This document shows positions 28,898-33,419 of a DNA stretch of 33,419 nt, piece by piece; the first letter of the stretch is position 1; each line of letters opens with the position of its first letter. Under the pieces are notes generated by a model. It worked only from the letters and a program-made list of their open reading frames with translations. It did no database searches and was not told the DNA's origin. Both the position numbers and the translations under genes were made by a program. The DNA comes from Methanobacteriota archaeon (GTDB taxonomy: Archaea; Thermoplasmatota; Poseidoniia; Poseidoniales; Poseidoniaceae): assembly GCA_018701175.1 (NCBI GenBank), contig JABIWF010000009.1:1-33419 (forward strand). Reading direction: 5' to 3'.

Positions 28898-30679
28898 CTA
28901 GCCACGTAGTCGTGCTAGGAGTTCATCTATAGCGTCGATTTTACCCCGAGCCGAACTGACTCTTTCTGAAGCATCACTCACAGATTCTGCGAGAACTTCT
29001 TCTTCATCTGCTGGTTCATCGGATTTCGGTTTAAACGCTTCAGCCAATGCCTTCAACTCGGTGACAATAGCGTCAACTTGTGTATCGGATATCATTACTC
29101 CTGGTGCAATCCGTGGTATTTCAGCAGGTGAAATGAATCCCAACTCTGCACCGATTATACCAGCACATGCGAGGATTCTTGGTCGAAGGTCAGATGTGTT
29201 AACTTCGTATCCTCGGTTCTCAAGGAAACGGATGACCAACGCTTGCTGTGACTCAGAGAATGTCCCTTCACTTGATTCAAGAACTGTTTCTACCAATTCT
29301 TCAAACCCAGCAATATTCCGTTCCATTCGGTCGATGGTTCTGCGTTCACCATCTGTGAAATGTACTGCACCGTGCTGGAGTACACGCAAAATTCGGTTTC
29401 TTCTGGCGATTGAAGGGTCTTGTAATGCTTCGGCTTGATGAATTTCTACATGGAGATCAAACAGTGCATGAAGTCGCCCTGATACACTTGGGATACGCAA
29501 ATCCAACCCCATGTTATGTCCAATTTGTTCGAACGACATTCGTGCTTTGACCAAATCTCCGTTTGAAGAAGCAAGAGTATTGTTCAACTGGTCTCGCAAG
29601 ACATCACGGCCAAGTTCAAAATTCCTAAGCGCTTCTCGCTCTCTCCATGAGTTTGGCATCGAAAATACAGCGTCTTTCTCAGTTTGTGAGCGGAATTCGA
29701 GTTCCATCAGCGTGTTGCGGATGCTGTCTCTGACAGCAGGTGTTTCTACAGCAAAACCATGACTGGATAAACTCCCAATAAACGCTTCTAGGTCGTCAAC
29801 TTCACTGGTTGTACTTACGGCTAAAAAGTCCCGTCCAGCGGCTTCTATCTCTGCATTACGAGCGTCAAGCTCGAGAAGCAAAGCCTCTGTTTCGAGGCTG
29901 TGTTCATCATTTTCAACAACATGGGCGCTTTGAACCATAGCTGGCGCTGTATCGTTTGAGGTGTCGTTTTGGCCTGCTCGAAGTGCGTCATCAATTGATG
30001 CTGCCAATGGTGCACGTGAAATTGGTATGCCTTTTTCAGCCAGTTCAGTTCGCATCTCAGTTTCTTCTTCGAAGGTCCATCCTTCCGGATGTTCAGAGAC
30101 GAATGTTTCGACCTTTTCGATCACTGCTTCATGCTCAGAAGGAGTTTCTTGGACTGGCGATTCATTGTTCGACTCCTCACTTGGTACTGGAATCACAATG
30201 GTTGAATCTCCACTCTTCGGCCTTCGTAGACTCTTCTTGACTTTACCCCAGCCTCCTTGTTGGTAAGCGAGAACGCCTGCAACACGAACGAGTAGTGTTT
30301 GCTTGTTCCCTGACAAAGGCAATTCAAGCGTCTTGCACAGTTCATGCAACTGGTCTCTTGTCATCGAATCAAGGGATTCAGGAACGAATTGTTTTGGGTC
30401 ATGATTAAGGTGAAGGTAAAGCCGTTGTCGTCGGGCACGAACAGAACCTGATTTTTTGATACCAAATACGCCCAAAATTTCTCCTATTTCGGCATTCATG
30501 AGGTTTTTTATTCCGTTTGGCGAGAGGTCCCATTCTTCAAGAATGAGGTGCTGAATTAAACGTGCACGAAGCGTTTCAACCGAACCATTTTTTGGAAGTT
30601 GGTAGGTGACAGCGAGTTCCTTGAGACCGTCAAAACGAGCTTGGTAAAGTTCGTTCAAGAGTTCGCTTTTGGCTGACAC
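28898..30679 (-). CDS. Three-SAP-domain acidic protein of unknown function
   Basis: The 593-residue product starts at GTG 30679, supported by an AAGGTGG site. Three SAP-like helix-loop-helix motifs follow one another at about 5-45 (FDGLKELAVTYQLPKNGSVETLRARL), 55-92 and 103-140 (LDSMTRDQLHELCKTLELPLSGNKQTLLVRV). SAP domains bind AT-rich or structured nucleic acid. Residues 150-270 are acidic, Ser/Glu-rich and probably disordered. The rest is helical, with REREALRNFELGRDVLRDQL and a heptad-like region, and ends in a Ser/Arg/Glu tail. I recognise no known full-length family. SAP domains are common in eukaryotes and rarer in archaea. A nucleoid or RNA-bound structural role is inference. Confidence 0.68.
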   Translation of the reverse strand: MSAKSELLNELYQARFDGLKELAVTYQLPKNGSVETLRARLIQHLILEEWDLSPNGIKNLMNAEIGEILGVFGIKKSGSVRARRQRLYLHLNHDPKQFVPESLDSMTRDQLHELCKTLELPLSGNKQTLLVRVAGVLAYQQGGWGKVKKSLRRPKSGDSTIVIPVPSEESNNESPVQETPSEHEAVIEKVETFVSEHPEGWTFEEETEMRTELAEKGIPISRAPLAASIDDALRAGQNDTSNDTAPAMVQSAHVVENDEHSLETEALLLELDARNAEIEAAGRDFLAVSTTSEVDDLEAFIGSLSSHGFAVETPAVRDSIRNTLMELEFRSQTEKDAVFSMPNSWREREALRNFELGRDVLRDQLNNTLASSNGDLVKARMSFEQIGHNMGLDLRIPSVSGRLHALFDLHVEIHQAEALQDPSIARRNRILRVLQHGAVHFTDGERRTIDRMERNIAGFEELVETVLESSEGTFSESQQALVIRFLENRGYEVNTSDLRPRILACAGIIGAELGFISPAEIPRIAPGVMISDTQVDAIVTELKALAEAFKPKSDEPADEEEVLAESVSDASERVSSARGKIDAIDELLARLRG

Positions 30680-30710
30680 TGTTCCACCTTCTAATTACAT
30701 TCGGTTCTAA

Positions 30711-30726
30711 GGGGTATATGTGTTTT
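30711..30726. promoter_or_regulatory. Candidate TATA element in the SAP/coiled-coil divergent gap
   Basis: GGGGTATATGTGTTTT contains a TATA-like core that also reads ACATATAC on the minus strand. On minus it would start transcription near 30690, just before the GTG of the SAP gene. On plus, a second weak box near 30797 (AATGTATCG) fits the coiled-coil gene better. Confidence 0.4.
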
Positions 30727-30842
30727 CGCTGTGATGAAGGACTCGGGAGGGCAGTTCTTAGACACTTTCCAATGCTCCATCGCAACGTCTTGCGAAATGT
30801 ATCGGGAATGGATTGAAGAACTTGGACCCTCCGTTTTGTATT

Positions 30843-31424
30843 ATGGTGAGAACTGTTAAGGTGACTAAGCAGGGTTTGAAAGAGGCTAATTCTCTTGTTG
30901 ATTCTCTGAAGGAGTTGGTCTGGATGGATCTTAAAAACCACTACAATGGCTTTGAGGAAATGATTCATTCTCGTGTGAAGGAATCTGAAGAAACCATACT
31001 CGATGCTACTAAAGCTAAACTTGCTATTGTGGCGGGAATAAGCGTTATGCGTAAAGATTTTGAACGAGCACATCGCAAGTTTTCACGCTCAAATGATGTT
31101 GAAGAATTACGAACATTCCTGCGAGATATGGCAGGTAGAATTCAACGCCTGCGAGAAGCCAACAACCGAATTGTCGATTCTTTGCATACGGTTCTCAATC
31201 TCAATTTGACAGCGGTCGAAGTTGTTGAAAAATTCGCATCAGACTTACAACGTTCAGCAGGTACATGGGAGCGAAACGGTCGTGAAATCGACGAATCTAT
31301 TCTCGAATTATGTGATGAAAACGAGCCTACAGATTTAGTTGAACTTGAAGAGTTCATCGTTAAGCAAGGCTATGCTCCGTTGCTCGAAGAGTCGTCTCAT
31401 TCTTCTTCTGATGAAGACGCTTGA
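30843..31424 (+). CDS. Coiled-coil helical protein of unknown function
   Basis: The product is 193 residues from ATG 30843; a TTG at 30813 in the same frame is a less likely start. It is almost wholly helical, with long amphipathic stretches (LVDSLKELVWMDLKNHYNGFEEM; FLRDMAGRIQRLREANNRIVDSLHTVLNL). It has an acidic Ser/Asp C-terminus, and no signal peptide or membrane segment. I recognise no family. Its last 28 bases overlap the tail of the HemC-like gene on the other strand, so both messages share a complementary end. Confidence 0.6.
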   Translation: MVRTVKVTKQGLKEANSLVDSLKELVWMDLKNHYNGFEEMIHSRVKESEETILDATKAKLAIVAGISVMRKDFERAHRKFSRSNDVEELRTFLRDMAGRIQRLREANNRIVDSLHTVLNLNLTAVEVVEKFASDLQRSAGTWERNGREIDESILELCDENEPTDLVELEEFIVKQGYAPLLEESSHSSSDEDA

Positions 31425-32563
31425 ATGTGCTCAAGATTGAGTAGTGCTGGCCTTGATAGGCTGAATTCATCAGGCAGGCCTGGGTATTTTCGAACCATTT
31501 CTTCATGCTTAGATTGCATAGTGCCAAGAAGAATCTCAAATTCCTTCAAAACATTGACCATTCCCATATGGCTTTCTTCAATCGTACAAATGCGCTCTAC
31601 GCTGGCAGAGACCGTACCTTCGTAATTCAAGGTCTCGACTTTCATTTCGATACGTGGGGTTGTGGGTACTTCCTTACGAGGCACGGACTGTTTCCATTTC
31701 GATGGGCCAGACTGCGCTTTTGCTCTTTCAGAATTGAGAAATACCTCGTTCGTGAAGTCGTCTCCGCGTCGCTGTGCTTCTTTGAGTACCGTCTTGAACT
31801 TACGTTGCTCGACAAAAATTCCGATGATGCCGTGAAGATGTTCTGGTAAAGAGTCGAGCAAACCCGCTTCAATTCTATGCGATAGAATTGCACCAGAATC
31901 GACCATTGGAGCAACAGTAGTTGCAGGAAATCCCTTGCGAGCAACAAGTAGGGTGAAACCATACAACGGTGGAGGGACGAAATGTGTCCTTTCTGGGTTT
32001 TCTCTTTGCAGGCCGAGTGTGTGTCGGCGGGCTTTGAATTTCAGTGCCGCATGTTCTCCACGGGCGACAATATATCCTTCCAAAAGTTCATCTTGTCGAC
32101 ATTCTTCAATCCAATGGATTTTATCTTCTTCATCCAAGTTTGCATATACATCTGATTTTCCAATCATGGTTGCAAACTCTTCAGATGTGACCAGCTTTAG
32201 GTCTGAACGCAGCCGCCGCATTTGCCTTCGCAACAACTCATGGTCGCAGATGACAATTGCTTGGGAGACGAGGTACTCTGGCTTGTCGTTCGATACAAGA
32301 ACCCAAGTAGGTTCTCGTCGAGGTAAGATTCCGACAATGCTCAAGCCTTCAACATTGAACTCCCTCCAGTTCAAGGCACTCATGGCCACGAGGTCGCCGG
32401 TGCCTTGTTTGAGCGCATCAATAGCGGCTTCGATGTGAGGGATTTGACTGAGTTTGAAATCAAATTGATTTCTGTTTTGCTCAATGCAGCGTTCGATTTG
32501 TAATCGTACGCCATCACGTTGTGATGCAGTGGTTAGGACTTCAAGTCGAACCTTTTCTGTCAC
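31397..32563 (-). CDS. HemC-fold protein lacking hydroxymethylbilane synthase catalytic residues
   Basis: From GTG 32563, preceded by a GAGGTGA site, the product is 388 residues. Its first 280 residues follow the three-part porphobilinogen deaminase fold: LEVLTTASQRDGVRLQIE, then GDLVAMSALNW where HemC has the A-V-H-S-M-K-D-V segment, PRREP for R-E-D-P, ELLRRQMRRL for S-L-R-R-Q, and VPPPLYGFTLL for the P-A-V-G-Q-G region. The catalytic Asp position is N65 and the neighbouring Lys is L64. No Gly-Gly-Cys cofactor-binding site is visible. It therefore probably does not make hydroxymethylbilane. An unrelated helical tail (about 290-388) follows. The frame extends further upstream, to 32656, but that would overrun the divergent prenyl synthase promoter. 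Confidence 0.55.
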   Translation of the reverse strand: MTEKVRLEVLTTASQRDGVRLQIERCIEQNRNQFDFKLSQIPHIEAAIDALKQGTGDLVAMSALNWREFNVEGLSIVGILPRREPTWVLVSNDKPEYLVSQAIVICDHELLRRQMRRLRSDLKLVTSEEFATMIGKSDVYANLDEEDKIHWIEECRQDELLEGYIVARGEHAALKFKARRHTLGLQRENPERTHFVPPPLYGFTLLVARKGFPATTVAPMVDSGAILSHRIEAGLLDSLPEHLHGIIGIFVEQRKFKTVLKEAQRRGDDFTNEVFLNSERAKAQSGPSKWKQSVPRKEVPTTPRIEMKVETLNYEGTVSASVERICTIEESHMGMVNVLKEFEILLGTMQSKHEEMVRKYPGLPDEFSLSRPALLNLEHIQASSSEEE

Positions 32564-32645
32564 AGCATCACCTCGGCGAGGATGACTCCTCACATTACAT
32601 GGGCGTAGACTACGGGTTAAGAAGGACACCCCTGTAGGGTGATAT

Positions 32646-33419
32646 GTGTCGAGCATTCAGTTACAGGCAAGTGACCGCCTTGAGACCATGCGACTTATGG
32701 TCGATGCGGAGCTTGAGGCACTGATTGAATCTGAAGTCGAAAACGGCGCAGGACAAGTCGCTGAGTTGTGCGGAACCGTCCTTCTTGCAGGGGGTAAGCG
32801 GCTCAGGCCGTTACTCATTCTACTTGCTCACGAAATCGCTGGTGGCTCGGACGAATTCGACATTATGCCTCTCGCACTTGCCTTCGAACTGATTCATACA
32901 GCAACTCTCGTTCATGATGATATCAACGATGAGGCTTCCCAACGGCGCGGAGTTGAAACGATTCACACTCGCGTTGGAATTCCTAAGGCGGTCATTGCTG
33001 GAGATTGGTTGTTTGTGCAAGGATTCGGGTTAGGCGGCATCTACGAAGAAAACATTGTACGAATTATGGCCCAATGCTGCGCGAACATTGCCGTTTCTGA
33101 ATTCGATCAACTTGACCATGTACTGAACCTCACTACTTCTCCTGAAGATTATCTAAGCATTGTTCGAGGGAAAACTGCAGGTCCGTTTTCAGCAGGTTGC
33201 CACGCTGCCGGCTTGGTTGCAGGTTTGAGTCAAGACCAGGCATCTGCTTTGCAACGTTTTGGAATGGAACTCGGCATTGCCTTTCAACTGGTGGATGACT
33301 TGCTCGATTTACGTGGTGATGAGCGAATGGGTAAACCTCGAGGTGCGGATGTTATTGAAGGCAAAATGACGCTCCCGTTGATTCACGCCCTTACCCTATC
33401 ACACGGAGAGGAACGTCAC
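32646..33419 (+). CDS. Polyprenyl (probably geranylgeranyl) diphosphate synthase, 3' end outside window
   Basis: This trans-prenyltransferase builds isoprenoid chains from DMAPP and IPP for archaeal lipids. The frame is open to the window edge (258 residues, incomplete). It opens after an in-frame TGA at 32640; GTG 32646 is the first start, and ATG 32688 is possible. Seen: GGKRLRP (IPP binding), the first Asp-rich motif DDINDE (D91-D95), the RRG after it, and the second Asp-rich motif QLVDDLLDLRGDE followed by GKPRGADVIEGKMTLPL. The residue five positions before the first motif is small (A86), which permits long chains; C20 is expected for archaea, but the exact length is inference. It is divergent from the HemC-like gene across 82 bases. 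Confidence 0.9.
   Translation, partial: MSSIQLQASDRLETMRLMVDAELEALIESEVENGAGQVAELCGTVLLAGGKRLRPLLILLAHEIAGGSDEFDIMPLALAFELIHTATLVHDDINDEASQRRGVETIHTRVGIPKAVIAGDWLFVQGFGLGGIYEENIVRIMAQCCANIAVSEFDQLDHVLNLTTSPEDYLSIVRGKTAGPFSAGCHAAGLVAGLSQDQASALQRFGMELGIAFQLVDDLLDLRGDERMGKPRGADVIEGKMTLPLIHALTLSHGEERH

Noticed and set aside
31397-32563. Annotation as a working hydroxymethylbilane synthase
   Set aside because: The fold matches but the catalytic Asp position is Asn and the cofactor Cys site is missing; no other heme gene is nearby.

Overview
The window reads as a gene-dense stretch of a planktonic euryarchaeal genome, most likely Marine Group II (Poseidoniales) or a close relative. This is inferred from the gene mix and was not tested against a database. 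Archaeal information-processing genes (a Hel308 helicase, the KEOPS subunit Cgi121, a euryarchaeal-type RPA with its partner, a trans-prenyl diphosphate synthase) sit beside a bacterial-type gyrBA operon, a large PKD-repeat surface protein and a Tad/Epd-like secretion ATPase with two small T2SF membrane proteins. Shine-Dalgarno sites (GGAGG, GAGGTGA) precede many genes and TTG/GTG starts are common. I saw no rRNA, tRNA, CRISPR array, IS element or prophage.

Layout. (1) 1-4499, plus strand: two C-terminally anchored surface proteins, the first cut by the window edge. (2) 4539-5339, minus: type I 3-dehydroquinate dehydratase, then a 342-base AT-rich divergent promoter region. (3) 5682-10401, plus: gyrB-gyrA, both with TTG starts and overlapping by 11 bases. 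The GyrA C-terminus carries a textbook EF-hand. (4) 10486-13074: a LeuA-like acyltransferase convergent, with zero spacing, on a zinc-dependent AstE/AspA-type hydrolase. (5) 13142-16283, plus: hotdog thioesterase, SprT-like metalloprotease and a membrane protein of unknown function, facing a TerB-like membrane protein (16287-16901, minus). (6) 16992-23090, plus: hel308, cgi121, tldD, tldE. (7) 23282-28895, plus: RPA, RPA-associated protein, a 117-residue unknown, two T2SF membrane proteins and the CpaF/TadA ATPase. (8) 28898-30679, minus: a three-SAP-domain protein. (9) 30843-32563: a coiled-coil protein overlapping, tail to tail, a HemC-fold protein that has lost its catalytic residues. (10) 32646 to the end: a polyprenyl diphosphate synthase, cut by the window edge.

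Functional groups: DNA topology and maintenance (gyrase, Hel308, RPA pair, SprT, SAP protein), tRNA t6A formation (Cgi121), proteolysis (TldD/E, SprT), envelope and surface (PKD protein, two unknown exported proteins, T2SF/ATPase module, isoprenoid lipid precursor synthesis) and primary metabolism (AroD, LeuA-like).

The most notable signals are the EF-hand on gyrase A, the apparently inactive HemC-fold protein, the compact RPA-to-Tad gene run with an unplaced 117-residue protein, and the habit of ending convergent genes within 0-3 bases of each other or overlapping.
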